NCBI RefSeq assembly: GCF_964204865.1
Contig: NC_135260.1
Coordinates: forward strand, 19,080,001-19,144,000
Source of the DNA: Styela clava
Taxonomy: Eukaryota > Chordata > Ascidiacea > Stolidobranchia > Styelidae
Direction of reading: 5' to 3'
Length of the DNA stretch: 64,000 bases
Numbering within the stretch: the stretch's first letter is position 1; each line of letters begins with the position of its first letter. Both the position numbers and the translations under genes were made by a program. The notes beneath the pieces are model-generated. The model made no database searches and was not told where the DNA came from. It saw only the letters and a program-made list of their open reading frames with translations. Below, piece after piece: positions 34,382-46,886 of the stretch.

Positions 34382-37300
34382 TCAGCCAGGCTTGGTTTTG
34401 TAGTTGGTGTAGTAAAGGCAATAGTCATGAAGTTGAGCTACTTGCTTATCCAAGCATTTATAACCATCTATGGAAGGTCCTCCAATTTCATCCCAGACGG
34501 TGCGATCAACAACAGATTGCTGCAAAAAAGTAAAAAAATTTAGAAACAACAGAATTCGGCAGTGGGGATTCATGTGTAAGATTTTTTGCTTCAAAATAAT
34601 AGTTGGCTTCAATAATTTTTTTGAATTATCAGTCAATGACATGAATTTAGAGTCTCACAAAATCGTTAATGGTGATGGATTCTACATATACACTGGTAAA
34701 TAGTACCCGAACTTTTTTGTATTATCATTATGTAAATAACTACCTTTATGTAAAGAACTCGTGAACATTACCATCATTAAAAAAAATGTAAAATACGACA
34801 AAAACATATACAGTGATATCTAGGTTAGTTGATCAAAATTCGTTCAGGATTGGTGTTTGACTACCGATTTGTTTCAGTACCGAAACTTTTTTTGTCATAC
34901 GATATAATCGTAATTATTCCAATTCGTTCTTACGCATTCCAAATAAACAAAACGAGTACCTAATCAACAATGATTATTCAAATTTTTTCATAATAAAGAT
35001 TAAACCTAATAAAGATGAAAAAATAAAAAAATTTTCGATCAGTTTACTGTACGTTTGAGCAATCTTTTGGTCTACCACCGAATTGAGTATCGAGACGTTC
35101 AACTACCGAGGTATCAATGTACATAGTTTATTCAACAAATTTTTATCTATATGAATTGCTTATTCATTAGAAATAGGTCGTATCGTTTATTTCCTGTCCT
35201 AATCTTTACTCAAGACTACACAGAGCACAACTCAATTTTTAACTTACATAGTTAACAAACAATGTCATAGTAAATCTTCCAGGCTTAAATATCTCAACAA
35301 TCATTCCAATCAGTTTCGAAAAAAGCTTCTTAGAAATATTGGTTTCGAAACTAACATAAGAAAACTCAGGTTCTGGTGTCACATGAATTGTCCAATAACG
35401 ATTCTGAAAAATGAAGATTGTTAACTGATCAGTTTGTGTTGAGGTTGCCATGGATATGGACCACAATTTGAAATTGTACAAGTGGGAAAGGATTTACGAA
35501 TTTATCCAGGGTGATGGGCGGGGAGGGAAAGACGAAAGGATGGCATATTCATATGACGAACCACAGCCTCTCATCCTGTTACCAGTCCAGGTTTGGTATG
35601 GGATTAGTTAGTCGGTTATTTGGTTGCGGAAGCATGGACTTGCTGGTGGAGGAAGCCATAACCGTCAGCGGTTACGTGAACCACACTAAGGAGGCGAAGA
35701 GTCTAGCAATCTTCTCACACATGATCATTCTCGCATGGGATTTGAACCAACGCACCCACGCAGGGTAATCAGAGATGCGGCGGCAAGCGTATTCCTTACG
35801 CTTAGCACCATGTGCTACACCGCCTAGTAGCATCGAAGTTGAAAAAGTAATATTCAACAAAACAGAATTGACATCAGAAAGGTTTTCTTAGCAATATAAT
35901 GAATGTGCCCTTACTACATTACATTTTCCTCTCGACTTAAACTTTAAAACACTCTTTTTATTAAGCATTTCGTTGACATGAAGGCAATGAATATTATAAA
36001 CTGGGATATCCACATAAGAACCGTTCGATACATAAAATTGAGTCCTAATACATTTCAGATAAAGCGAGTGCCTAATTCTAAGTGCTAATTTCAGTCTATC
36101 CTTGTAACTAGGTTTGAAATGGTTTAAAAAAAACTATACTTTTTCCAGTAATCCATTCATTGAGAATCCACATGGTTCAAAAAATTCAGCACTTATCTGA
36201 GATCCTGGTATAAGATCTGAAATACCACTTTCCTGGAAAAATATTTCTGTATTAAAATTTTGACCTAAAATCTTATTATCTCATATGTTATTTGTACATT
36301 GAATTAGGAATAAAACATAGGATAAATAAAAAAAATGATCAAATGATGGTGGAAATGAAATTTACTATTTCAAATTTATTTTGAATATAAAACACAAATA
36401 TTTTAAATTAATAGAAAATCGTGAAAACTATGAAATCACATAAAAGCTTGCAATTTCTTTTGTTTTGACTCATTTTCTCTGTTATTGCGCAAAACCTGAA
36501 TTTTGAAACTTACCCTTGAAAAAACATCAGGAGACTTGGCAACACCTTTTTTATCGTATTTATTGAACATCTTCATGACATCTGGGTCCAGATCAACCAT
36601 TAGTATTTCCAATGTTTGATCTGGTTCCTGAACACCAACTAATGAATTATTCGATGCATGATTTAATGTATATAGGAACCAACAGTCTCCATTCAATCTA
36701 CCAAGACAATATGCAGCACTCGATTCTGTTGAAAAATACAGATAGTACAGATACAATATATTTTTGTCCATCTGAGCTTTCTATCCGCATTCCTGTAGTA
36801 CTAGAACTAGATTAATGTCTGGGAATTAAGAGGTCCCCTTGTCAGCGAAATTTTAATGCTAAAAGTTGATTTTCGAGCACTTTCACAATATGGATTTCCT
36901 ACTAATCTTTTCCTGGAGATAACTTAAATTGACCCATGTTAATCGATGTCTATCTCCAACAGAGAAAGAATAGGGAGTCTAGTGGTAACTCAAACTTTCC
37001 TATTCAGCAATCTTTCAAATTTTAGTTCTAAGCAGAATACTAGCATAATATGTAAATGAATAGTTTTGATTTATTTGGTATTATTATTTCGTGATTAAAC
37101 CTTTATTGAGATTACTTTTAAAATAAAAACAGTGCAATTGTCTCAGAAAACTACGACTTTTGGTAATCATTGAACATCTTTCTGTGAAAACACATACATG
37201 GAGAAAGGAAAAAAAAACCGTCTAACCTTTGATTTCATTGTCAAGAAACATAACTTCTTGTTGGAACGTTTTATGAATGTGAGGTTGACGATCAGGTTTC

Positions 37301-40300
37301 ATGAAATTTTTGCGGGAATAAAAGAAATCCTGTAATTAATTGGTAAGAGTTACCGAAGTCAGGTTTTATTAATGGACGTGTCAATCATAGGAACCAAACT
37401 ACTTGTAATACATTGAAACTACTTTGAATATTTGCAAGCATTCCCGATTCAGACATAAAGTTTGACAATTTTTTGTTTGGTTTTCAGTGCAGCAGGAAAT
37501 AATATCGTGAATTTGAATTGTTCGGCACTACTTCCTTGAAGTATTGATAAGAGTTGAATGTCATTCAATAAGGATTCTCAATTTTTTTTGATGCAATTTC
37601 ATCTATAAAAATAATAATGCAACATTTCTATTGTTTGCAGCCATAGTTTTTGAAACTATATCTTGCATTCTCTTTGAATAAAGTTATTAGTGATATCACT
37701 ATGAATATCATAGGAAATAAACTATCTTACAGCAATCCTATCCAACCCGCATTCAGTTTTTGCAAGTCTGACAATATGAGGAAGTGCTTGCAGACATAAT
37801 GTTGTACCACAAGTCTTCAGAATCACTCGATTTTTCGAAACAAACAAACTGGATTCACTAGAAAACAAGAGAGCAATGCTCAAATATATTCACACGAAGG
37901 TCAAATATGGCTTAAAATCAGTGGTTATCATTCAATCACTAAAGCAATTCATATCTGTGTCTGCATGGGCTTAGCTGAGCACAAAACTTCTTTTCAAAAC
38001 CCATCCAAAGTATAAAATTATTACAGCAAAACAAGACAAACTAAAATTAACATAATAGCATAGCAAAAGCTGCCATACACAGCTAAATATAAAAACAGTA
38101 ACACAAATATTAATAAATCGGGCGTTCAAACAGTAATAACTTACTTCCTTTCATAACCATTGAATTTACATATTTAGGAAGTTAATCAGCAATTTATGCG
38201 ATTGATTATTTATTAAATATATTGATGCTATATGGATATACAGGTCCTTCATCCAGGCCTGTTACAAACTATATTACACCATTACCAAAGTAGCACCAAG
38301 ATGCATCCAACTATTGACTAAAAAACAGTTGAGATAAATTTTAAAGATCTACCGTATTTTACAATAAAGGACATAACTCGCTATGAAAGTTTTCAAATTC
38401 GAACCAATTATGCCTGGCCAGACATTCAAGTGTCATCATAGTACCAGCAGTATAATATCTGAACTATTGTGATGCTTGATGTGATAAATGTCTCAGTCAC
38501 ATTACAAAGCAATATACAGATATAATGTTACCAAATACCTCAGTAGATATGCAGTATGATCATTGTGATGTATCACATCCAAAATTTCACATTTGACACT
38601 TTTTAATATTTCCTCCCATTTCTCCCTGAAAATAGATTAAATTACCATGTCACTATACACAATTTCAGATAGGATTAGAAGAAAGATGCAATTACACCAA
38701 TTTGGTACATAAATCTAAGTATAAGTTTATTTTGACTCCATAACCAATATAATTAGACAATAAAATAATTGATAAAAACAAAATAAATAAAACAGATTGT
38801 AGTTCACTCAACCAAAAGTATTAAATTTCAAATTAAGTAAAGCATGCACACACACATTCAATCATGAAGACATAATAAAATTAAAAAAGTGAAAAAGAAA
38901 CATTTTTGCCACACCATATTAATAATTTTGCCAAATTCGATCCCGATTTAGTTAACAGGAATGATATATATTGAAAAATATTTCTTAAAAGATAATGTCA
39001 AGCTGATTATAGTTGGAGTCTCCTAATGCTGTAATGTTAAATTGAAGTCCAGATTATATCATATATTATCAATCATCAGTGAAAGTAATTATGATTAGTT
39101 AATGCAGTATGATACTGAGGGAGGGTAATAGGTTATGTGAATATATATACAGATATAGGTTATTATAGGTTAGGGGTCTCAAACTCAATTTACCTGGGGG
39201 CCGCCGAGACAGAGCCCTAGTGAGTCCGGGCCGCATCAGGTTTTTCACAATAAAAGCATTAACCTTAAAAAGTTAAATCTTTCTCTTTATTTTTCTATAC
39301 GCAAAACATGTCAAAAACATAAATGTAAGTAATTTCACGATGGCCCTTTCCCCGAGCATCTACTTCCTTGTTTATTCCGTAACATTGGCTAATCAGCAAG
39401 ACGCAAAAAGTGACGTAACAATAGACTTTTTCGCAAACGCTCAATCACTCAGAAAGATTTTCAGGCATGTTTGTAAACATTACCTCGTTTTTGCATGCTA
39501 TTTGTTAGTTTTGGGTTGTGTTTCAGAAATTCAAGTATGAATCAAAGAACTCAATGATGATTCTGATTGCTTGGGCGTCGTAGCTTAATTGCAGTAATCA
39601 AAAATTAGTCTAGAAATAGCTGTGATAGACTAGGCCAAACTTCTCCACAGGTACTGTTGAAAAACAGGTTGTAGAATGTTTTGAATCAAAATGATGACGT
39701 GAAACATATACCCCAGTTTATAGGCTTCAACTCACGAAGCCACCTCTAAAATAAGCTTCGAGAATTTGCAGGTGAGGTATAAGAAAGTTTTCTTTGGGGT
39801 CAAAGGTCCATCGAATATCATGCCTACAGGTACGGTACTAGTAGGTTACCGTATCGCATATGCCTTTCGGGGGATAGATTATAAAATATTTTGTTTTCCT
39901 CTACTTGCTGACTTGTCCTGATCATATATTGAATGCATCAATCATTCTAACCTAGCTGAGTGACTTACGGGCCGCACTAACATTAAACTTTCATACCAAG
40001 GCGGGGGCCACAAACTATCGTCCTGCGGGCCGCAATTGGCCCGCGGGCCGCGAGTTTGAGACCCTGTTATAGGTTCTAGCAAGGTTTCCCATTTGTAGTC
40101 CTGGATTATAGACAAGGAAATATAATTGAGGTTGTCGATTACTAGGTTCAGTTCAAATTTATCATAGATGATTTGTCATTCGTTGAAAAGTATAAATTTG
40201 GAATATTCCGATAACAATAGTTACCGTAGCTATTCAATTTGCTGATAGAAATCAGTAAACATAGCCCACATGAAGTAAGTCAAAATCAAACATTTACCGT

Positions 40301-40741
40301 ACTGCATAGACCATGTTTATATCTGGAAGCTGCGATTTGCAGTTCACAGATAAAGGATCAAATGAAATAAATATATCAACTTGGACTGATAACAGGACAA
40401 GAGGCTGTTTTTCGGCATTTAATTGAGCTGTTTTATGGTCTATTCTTTTCTTTGAGATGAATATGTAAATCCTATCCTAAATGAAACCATATTACTGTAT
40501 TAAACAATAATATCCGAATATTTCGCAGAACACAGCATAAAATGAAATATTGAATGTTAAAGGTATATATTGCAAAAAAAAAAGTTTGATATATTTGGGA
40601 ACATGGCAAAATTTGACACTAATAGACTAACCTGGAAATACTTCTTGCATCCCCAGACTCGTTGTTGTTCGAGGTTCTGGTAAACCAGATCTCCATAAGC
40701 TTTTCAACTCCCTCAAAGAAATGATCTCCTTCTCCATTCAT
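34382..40741 (-). CDS. AMD1: S-adenosylmethionine decarboxylase proenzyme, complete, eight exons
   Basis: The enzyme decarboxylates S-adenosylmethionine to supply aminopropyl groups for spermidine and spermine synthesis. It is cytosolic and self-cleaves to form a pyruvoyl cofactor. Exons (minus): 40741-40632, 38625-38539, 37857-37731, 37329-37227, 36725-36514, 36232-36140, 35403-35248, 34519-34382. All introns are GT/AG, phases agree, and the total is 341 residues (human: 334). Motifs in order: [30 protein letters not shown] with the Glu66/Ser67 cleavage site; LKTCGTT with the catalytic Cys81; [93 protein letters not shown]. An in-frame TGA two codons upstream fixes the start. Intron 1 holds a hAT element and intron 6 a SINE. 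A foldback transposon begins 117-131 bp upstream of the ATG. No uATG lies in the retained 5' flank. Confidence 0.95.
35549..35826 (-). mobile_element. tRNA-derived SINE, longest copy (SINE family 1), in AMD1 intron 6
   Basis: On the minus strand it begins ggcggtgtagcacatggtgc, has a B-box-like tgcgttggttcaaatcccat, and continues into a tRNA-unrelated body (gtggttcacgtaaccgctga, ccaccagcaagtccatgctt). It ends near gaccacag-like sequence at 35550-35570. Related copies lie at 4981-5121, 51087-51235 and 54725-54905, which show it is a dispersed family. Confidence 0.8.
39171..40066. mobile_element. hAT-type transposon in AMD1 intron 1
   Basis: The left end is taggggtctcaaactc and the right end reads inward cagggtctcaaactcgcggc. 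An exact 8-bp target duplication ttataggt flanks it (39163-39170 and 40067-40074). It is 896 bp and GC-rich at both ends (gggccgc blocks), with no transposase domain I can read. Part of its interior (39345-39620) is related to 50944-51350. Confidence 0.9.
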
Positions 40742-40869
40742 CTTTCAATCTTGTGGATTGTAAATTTCACAGCAAAATCCCTCCTAATTGGAACTATGCC
40801 CAAAGTCGCAAGGCCCACCACCTTGCCGTTGATTAAATTTGAGATCGTCGTACTGCTGCCTACCACGGG

Positions 40870-42309
40870 GGACGGACTAAAAGTAGGCACTTGCAAATTA
40901 GGCACTTTTTTAGGCACTTATTTAGGCACTTTGGAAAAAAAGTAAAAAGGGCGTAATACCTTTTAAAAACATAATTAATTAGTTAAAAATGGTCAAATTA
41001 AATGTTGAAAACGCAAATTGCAACGGGCAAACTCAATAACAATATTTAAAACGTAGTATTAAAGGCAGTCGCACGCGCTTGGTCACCACATATGCTAGGC
41101 ACAAAATTAGGCACTTCGAAAAATAAAGAAAATGGCAATTATCACTAATAAAAGACAGAGACATAAACATATTACCCACACTGATTAGCCTGGGTAAATA
41201 TCCAATAGATGCACTTGAGTCTAGTACTGGAATTTAGAAATAATAAATTGTTACCGGTAGGCACTTATTTAGGCACTTCGGAAAAAAGGTGAAATGGACG
41301 TAGTAACTCCTAAAAAGGTAATGAATTAGTTCAAAACATTTAAATTAAATGTTGAACGCGAAAATTGCAACAGTTAAATCCAATAACGATTTTTAAAACG
41401 TAGTATTAAAGGGAGACGCACGCGCTCTGTCACCAAGTATGCTAGGCACATATTTGGGCACTTCGAAAAATAAAGAAAATGGCAATTATCACTAATAAAA
41501 GACAGAGAAATAAAAATATTACCCACACTGATTAGCCTGGGTAAATATCCAATAGATGCACTTGAGTCTAGTACTGGAATTTAGAAATAATAAATTGTTA
41601 ACGGTAGGCACTTTTTTAGGCACATCGAAAAAAAGGTGAAATGGGCGTAATAACTTTTAAAATGATAATTAATTAGTTGAAAATTGTCAAATTAAATATT
41701 GAACACGCAAATTGCAATGGGTGAATCGAATAACAATATTTAAAACGTAGTATTAAAAGGAGTCACACGCGCTCGGTCACCACATATGCTAGGCACACAT
41801 TTAGGCACTTCGAAAAAAAGAAGAAAATCGGAATTATCACCAATAGAAGACAGAGAAATAAACATATTTCTTACACTGATTAGCCTGGGCAAATATCCAA
41901 TAGATGCACTTGAGTCTAGTACTGGAATTTAGAAATAATAAATTGTTACCGGTAGGCACTTTTTTAGGCACTTCGAAAAAAAGGTGAAATGGACGTAGTA
42001 ACTCCTAGAAAGCTAATGAATTAGTTCAAAATATTTAAATTAAATGTTGAACGAGAAAATTGCAACAGTTAAACCCAATAATGATTTTTAAAACGTAGAA
42101 TTGAAGGGAGACGCACGCGCTCTGTCACCACATATGCTAGGCACATATTTAGGCACATCGAAAAAAAAAAAATGGGAATAATCACCAATAAAAAAAAGAA
42201 AATAAAAATATTAGTCAAAATGATCAGCCTGGGCCTGGGTGAATATCCAATAGATGCACTTGAGTCTAGTAGTGGTATTTGAGAATAATAAATTGTTACC
42301 GGTAGACAC
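40870..42309 (+). repeat. Left arm: tandem array of ~346-bp units
   Basis: The tatgctaggcac block occurs near 41090, 41440, 41787 and 42135. The ggtaggcactt..ttaggcac junction block occurs near 41258, 41604 and 41950. Units differ by a few percent, and alternate units appear more alike (for example gggcgtaataac versus ggacgtagtaactcc), hinting at a higher-order dimer. Confidence 0.9.
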
Positions 42310-42507
42310 CTTTTACCGTGTTTCCCCGAAATTAAGACAGTGTCTTATTTCAAATTTCTTCCTAAAATTACCACTAGGGCTTATTTTCGGGGGATGTCTT
42401 ATATTTTAATTTATCAAAAACAAAATTACAAAGTAAAGAATTAAGATATTTTCAAATATGCAAAATATAAAAACCGATATCAATTTACCTTTACTTACGC
42501 ATTTTTA
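42310..42507. mobile_element. Loop of the foldback: palindromic MITE-like sequence
   Basis: It starts ccgtgtttccccgaaattaa, then gacagtgtcttattt, and about 50 bp later has the inverted partner gggcttattttcgggggatg. The ccccgaaa.taag and cttattttcgggg blocks form a hairpin. I recognise the pattern as that of a dispersed short inverted-repeat element but do not assign a superfamily. The remainder is AT-rich. Confidence 0.55.
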
Positions 42508-43932
42508 GAAGTGTCTAAATAAGTGACTAAAAAGTGCCTACCGGTAACAATTTATTATTCTCAAATATCACTACTAGACTCAAGTGCATTCATCGGATAT
42601 TCAAATAGGCTAATTATTTTGACTAATATTTTTATTTTCTGTATTTTTATTCATGGTAATTACCATTTTCTTTATATTTCGAAGTGTCTAAATATGTGCC
42701 TAGCATATGTGGTGACAGAGCGCGTGCGTCTCCCTTTAATAGTATGTTTTAAAAATCGTTATTGGGTTTACCTGTTGCAATTTCCGCGTTCAACATTTAA
42801 TTTAAATATTTTGAACTAATTCATTATCTTTTTAGGAGTTACTACGTTCATTTCACATTTTTTTCGAAGTGCCCACCGGTAACAATTTATTATTCCTAAA
42901 TTCCAGTACTAGACTAACGTGCATCTATTGGATATTTGCCCAGGCTAATCAGTGTGGGTAATATGTTTATTTCTCTGTCTTTTATTAGTGATAATTGCCA
43001 TTGTCTTTATTTTTCGAAGTGACTAAATATGTGCCTAGCATATGTGGTGACAGAGCGCGTGCGTCTCCCTTCAATTCTACGTTTTAAAAATCGTTATTGG
43101 GTTTAACTGTTGCAATTTTCGCGTTAAACATTTATTTTAAATATTTTGAACTAATTCAATATCTTTCTAGGAGTTACTACGTCCATTTCACCTTTTTTTC
43201 GAAGTGCCTAAATAAGTGCCTAAAAAAGTGCCTACCGGTAACAATTTATTATTTCTAAATTCCAGTACTAGACTCAAGTGCATCTATTGGATAATTTCCC
43301 AGGCTAAGCAGTGTGGGTAAAATTTTTAATACTCTGTCTTTTATTGGTGATAATTCCGATTTTCTTCCTTTTTCAAAGTGCCTAAATATGTGCCTAGCAT
43401 ATGTGGTGACCGAGCGCGTGTGACTCCTTTTAATACTACGTTTTAAATATTGTTATTCGGTTCACCCATTGCAATTTGCGTGCTATACATTTAATTTGAC
43501 AATTTTTAACTAATTAATTATCATTTTGAAAGTTATTACGCCCATTTCACCTTTTTTTTCGATGTGCCTAAATAAGTGCCTAAAAAGTGCCTACCGGTAA
43601 CAATTTATTATTTCTAAATTCCAGTACTAGACTCAAGTGCATCTATTGGATATTTACCCAGGCTAATCAGTGTGGGTAATATTTTTATTTCCCTGTCTTT
43701 TATTAGTGATAATTGCCATTTTCTTTATTTTTCGATGTGCCTAAATATGTACCTAGCATATGTGGTGACAGAGCGCGTGCGTCTCCCTTTAGTACTACGT
43801 TTTAAAAATCATTACAGTATTGGGTTTAACTGTTGCAATTTTCGCGTTCAACATTTAATTTAAATATTTTGAACTAATTCATTGTCTTTCTAGGAGTTAC
43901 TACGTCCATTTCACCTTTTTTTCGATGTGCCT
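42508..43932 (-). repeat. Right arm, first part: tandem array in reverse orientation
   Basis: The gtgcctagcatatgtggtga block recurs near 42698, 43033, 43391 and 43750, in inverted orientation to the left arm. The array stops at tgcct (43928-43932) and resumes at tgcct (50181) after the inserted block. Confidence 0.9.
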
Positions 43933-43942
43933 ATAGGATGCT

Positions 43943-44454
43943 TGTTATCTTAAAGCAATCCTAAACAGCGCTTAGTGAAAAGCATAAACTCTCGGTTAAT
44001 TAGAGTTTAAACCAGACTTCCAATTTCCCTCTGATTCAGTTAGGGCAGAGCTTAACCCAGCAGACAACGAATATAATACAAAGTCACCAACCTTATAATT
44101 CTTGTATTGACAACACAGAGCAGAATATAGATCAAGATCAAAACCAGTCAGTTAATTTAAAGAATTATTGTCCGTTTATATACAATAGTCGAGCCGCCTG
44201 TTATGCCTTTAGGGTTTAGCTTTTACGTGGATATCGTTTATAATAAATAAAGTAAGAATGCCGTAATTAAGTCTCGGCAATTCTTGTAAAACGATTTAGA
44301 AGGATGTCTGTAGCCAATTAAATAGTTAGCTATAAGTGGTCGAGTGATTAAAAGCTGGCTTGTACTAGTTTGTCTTGCTCAAGGGCAAGATAACGTGTTT
44401 TTAACTAACGGGTTATTCCTATGAAAGCCAATTAAGTATTTAACGTAAATTTCA
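43943..44454 (-). repeat. Putative 3' LTR of the env-bearing element
   Basis: Read on the minus strand it starts tgaaatttacgttaaatact, ends ...aagataaca (TG...CA), and is preceded by a purine-rich gaaaaaggtagaaaaaa (44472-44455), a plausible polypurine tract. No second copy is in the window, so this is only a structural guess. Confidence 0.35.
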
Positions 44455-44805
44455 TTTTTTCTACCTTTTTCAAATTCAGAAGAAATCTTGTCCTAACTGG
44501 AATTACTTTTTTTCTTACTGTTAAAAATATGGTCTAATTAACTAATAATAATCCCTACATAATAATTCGGCCCTAAAGAACGGAGTTCGGGGTTTCGGCA
44601 TAACAAACGTGTCAAAAATTGTACAGATTTCTAAAAAAATAACAAAGAGAAAAACATAAAATTGTAAGTGAAATTGAAAATATATCGTAAAATTGAAATT
44701 ATAACGTCATAAATTGAGTGATTTAAAGTTATCCCTGATGATGAAATATTAATTTAAATTTAAATAACGAAAAACATAATAAAATGATATCAATAAACCA
44801 ATATA

Positions 44806-44852
44806 TACTTTTTTTTTTTTTTTCATTTTTTTTTTATTTTTATTTTTTTTTT
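44806..44852. repeat. T-rich low-complexity tract
   Basis: It is nearly all T on the plus strand (A on the minus strand), interrupted by single a or c. It lies about 95 bp beyond the env stop codon on the transcript side. It could be an alternative polypurine tract or a degraded poly(A). Confidence 0.7.
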
Positions 44853-44945
44853 GAAATATTTATTCAAGTGTATATTCACCAAACAAAATATGTGATACAA
44901 TACAATGTAAATAAGAAAAACATGTCACCAAGAGAGGTGAAAATT

Positions 44946-46886
44946 TCAAGAAGGAAGATTGGGGTATAGATTGGGTAGGTTATTGGAAGTATGGGGGGCA
45001 TGTATAGGTACAGCAGTCTCAGTGTCTTCTCTATTTGTTCTATTTACGTTTGGCAAAGGTTCTACAGGATTAAGTTCCTGAGCGGGGTTTCTAAAAGTTA
45101 TCCAAAATTGTCTGGCTCTGTTATATACAGGCGTTGACGAGGTTTTGAGCATTGGTATCATACGCTTTATGACGAGTATGGTCAATACAATACCCCAAAA
45201 CATTCCTAAATGCCATGCTAGCATGTAGAAAGCCGACAAAATTGGATGACTGATAAATGATAAAGCGTTTACAAAGTTGTCTTCAACTTTGTTTTTAGTT
45301 GTAGTAAATTGGTTGTTTGTATTTGTTTCGGAGGACGACTTGTGATCCAATAATATCTTTTCTTTGATCAAGTTCAGGTGATTGATCGAAATTAGAATAT
45401 TATTGAGATCTTCGAAGCCTGAGTGTCCTCCGTGGGGCATATCTTGGAATATCTTTTGATATTCCATTGGTTTAAAGGTTTCGTTGATTTTGGTTAAAGA
45501 AGGCCTTAGAGATTGTATGTGGGCATTTGTATGAGTTAGCGTGTAATTGATATACGTATAGTATCGCCCATTGATTGCAAAAGTAAACGTTCGTCCGGAG
45601 ACGAAGTTTTCAAAAAAATGTATACCTGCGTAGACATTCGTATCTGTAAATATCTGCGCAACTATGGTAACGTTATTTTTGTTGAGAAACGTTACAAGTG
45701 GCCTTGTTGCATAAGTATTATTATAGTATAGTGATCGTAATATAGTAACGTTTATTTGCTCACAGTGTATTTCTGTGAGGATATCCCCTACTGTTATAGC
45801 AGCATGTTTGCCTCCTAACACTTCATTTAAAATTTGACCTGGATATTGTTTACTTAGAGTTTTGTATATTCGGGTTAGAATACTTTCCAGTTGACACTCG
45901 AGGTAATTGATGTCTGATGATATATTAATAATTACCTCGGTTACCCTGTCAGTATTTTCCTGAATAAAGCCAGTCAGAGTGCTAGAAACAGAATCTACCA
46001 CTACGGAACTATACCTTAGTTTTGGGTATTTAGAATTGATGAAACCAGCAGCTTTCAATGAAGAACATTTGTGAGTTTCAAATAAAAGTGCATTATTTGT
46101 ACAAAATGTTTTTGTATTAAAACATCTTTGAACATAAGGACCACATGAACCCCATTGGTGGATGCTGGCTCCCAACTCCGGAAAGTCTAATCGGTAAATG
46201 TCACCCGACGCATTATAATGCAATGCCATTTTCGAATTGAAATTTTTAAAAGGGGGACAATCTATTAATGGGTAATTTTTCCAAATAATTGTTTGAGTAC
46301 CTACAGTACATGATCCGGAATTAATACTGCAAGTGGATAATCCTGAAAATGGGCCTAAAAGAATACCTTTTATATGGTCATAATAAATTGTTGTAAGAGC
46401 CAAATGTGCATTAAAAATTTTCCCAGTTGTGGTTGTTGGCCAATTATATTCGTATTTTACTTCATTATCAGTAGACCAAGTATTTTCCGAGGTTACTTTC
46501 AAATCACCAATATTTTCAGCTTTGAGAGAATGAACCCAATCTTGACAATATAAAGAAGTTGGAGGATCGGCCATATAAGATTTAGATTTGTCATAAATCG
46601 AACCAAAAAAGAATCTAGTTGCCTGCCATTCTGTGACAGATTTTTGGCAGACATACACTGTAATATTAGTGTATGCTGAAGATAATTTATGTACCGTGGC
46701 ATCGCAATAATCTACGCGGGTGATAGTATTTCGTTTACAATTTGGTGGTTCCGGTATGGCATATTCTGCTACGGGTACTTTTGGATCACAAAAATTCACT
46801 GACACTGTTGGGCTAGGGGAGTTAAAAGGAAAAGCATAAGAATATATACATACATTTACGAGAAAACTAATAATAAGCGTAATCAT
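44946..46886 (-). CDS. env: Envelope-like glycoprotein ORF of a Ty3/gypsy-type element (646 aa)
   Basis: This is an uninterrupted minus-strand frame. An N-terminal hydrophobic signal (about residues 1-19) is followed by a ~530-residue Cys-containing ectodomain with eight N-glycosylation sequons, one membrane span at about residues 552-572 and a ~66-residue cytoplasmic tail with a YPNL-type ending. The ATG overlaps the end of the upstream integrase frame by 20 bp in another frame, which is the position of env in retroviruses and errantivirus-like elements. I see no dibasic furin site and no CX6CC motif, so it does not look like a typical retroviral or baculovirus-F type Env. A capture from another virus group, for example a chuvirus-like class III glycoprotein, is possible but unproven. 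The intact frame suggests recent activity or constraint. Confidence 0.7.
   Translation of the reverse strand: MITLIISFLVNVCIYSYAFPFNSPSPTVSVNFCDPKVPVAEYAIPEPPNCKRNTITRVDYCDATVHKLSSAYTNITVYVCQKSVTEWQATRFFFGSIYDKSKSYMADPPTSLYCQDWVHSLKAENIGDLKVTSENTWSTDNEVKYEYNWPTTTTGKIFNAHLALTTIYYDHIKGILLGPFSGLSTCSINSGSCTVGTQTIIWKNYPLIDCPPFKNFNSKMALHYNASGDIYRLDFPELGASIHQWGSCGPYVQRCFNTKTFCTNNALLFETHKCSSLKAAGFINSKYPKLRYSSVVVDSVSSTLTGFIQENTDRVTEVIINISSDINYLECQLESILTRIYKTLSKQYPGQILNEVLGGKHAAITVGDILTEIHCEQINVTILRSLYYNNTYATRPLVTFLNKNNVTIVAQIFTDTNVYAGIHFFENFVSGRTFTFAINGRYYTYINYTLTHTNAHIQSLRPSLTKINETFKPMEYQKIFQDMPHGGHSGFEDLNNILISINHLNLIKEKILLDHKSSSETNTNNQFTTTKNKVEDNFVNALSFISHPILSAFYMLAWHLGMFWGIVLTILVIKRMIPMLKTSSTPVYNRARQFWITFRNPAQELNPVEPLPNVNRTNREDTETAVPIHAPHTSNNLPNLYPNLPS

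Noticed and set aside
42523-43863. Similar ORFs at 42523-42819 and 43672-43863
   Set aside because: They are chance frames in successive tandem units of the foldback right arm.
40870-43932. Regular repeats that could suggest a CRISPR array or satellite
   Set aside because: The period is ~346 bp, the units are continuous without unique spacers, and orientation inverts at the centre. This is a foldback transposon in a eukaryotic genome.
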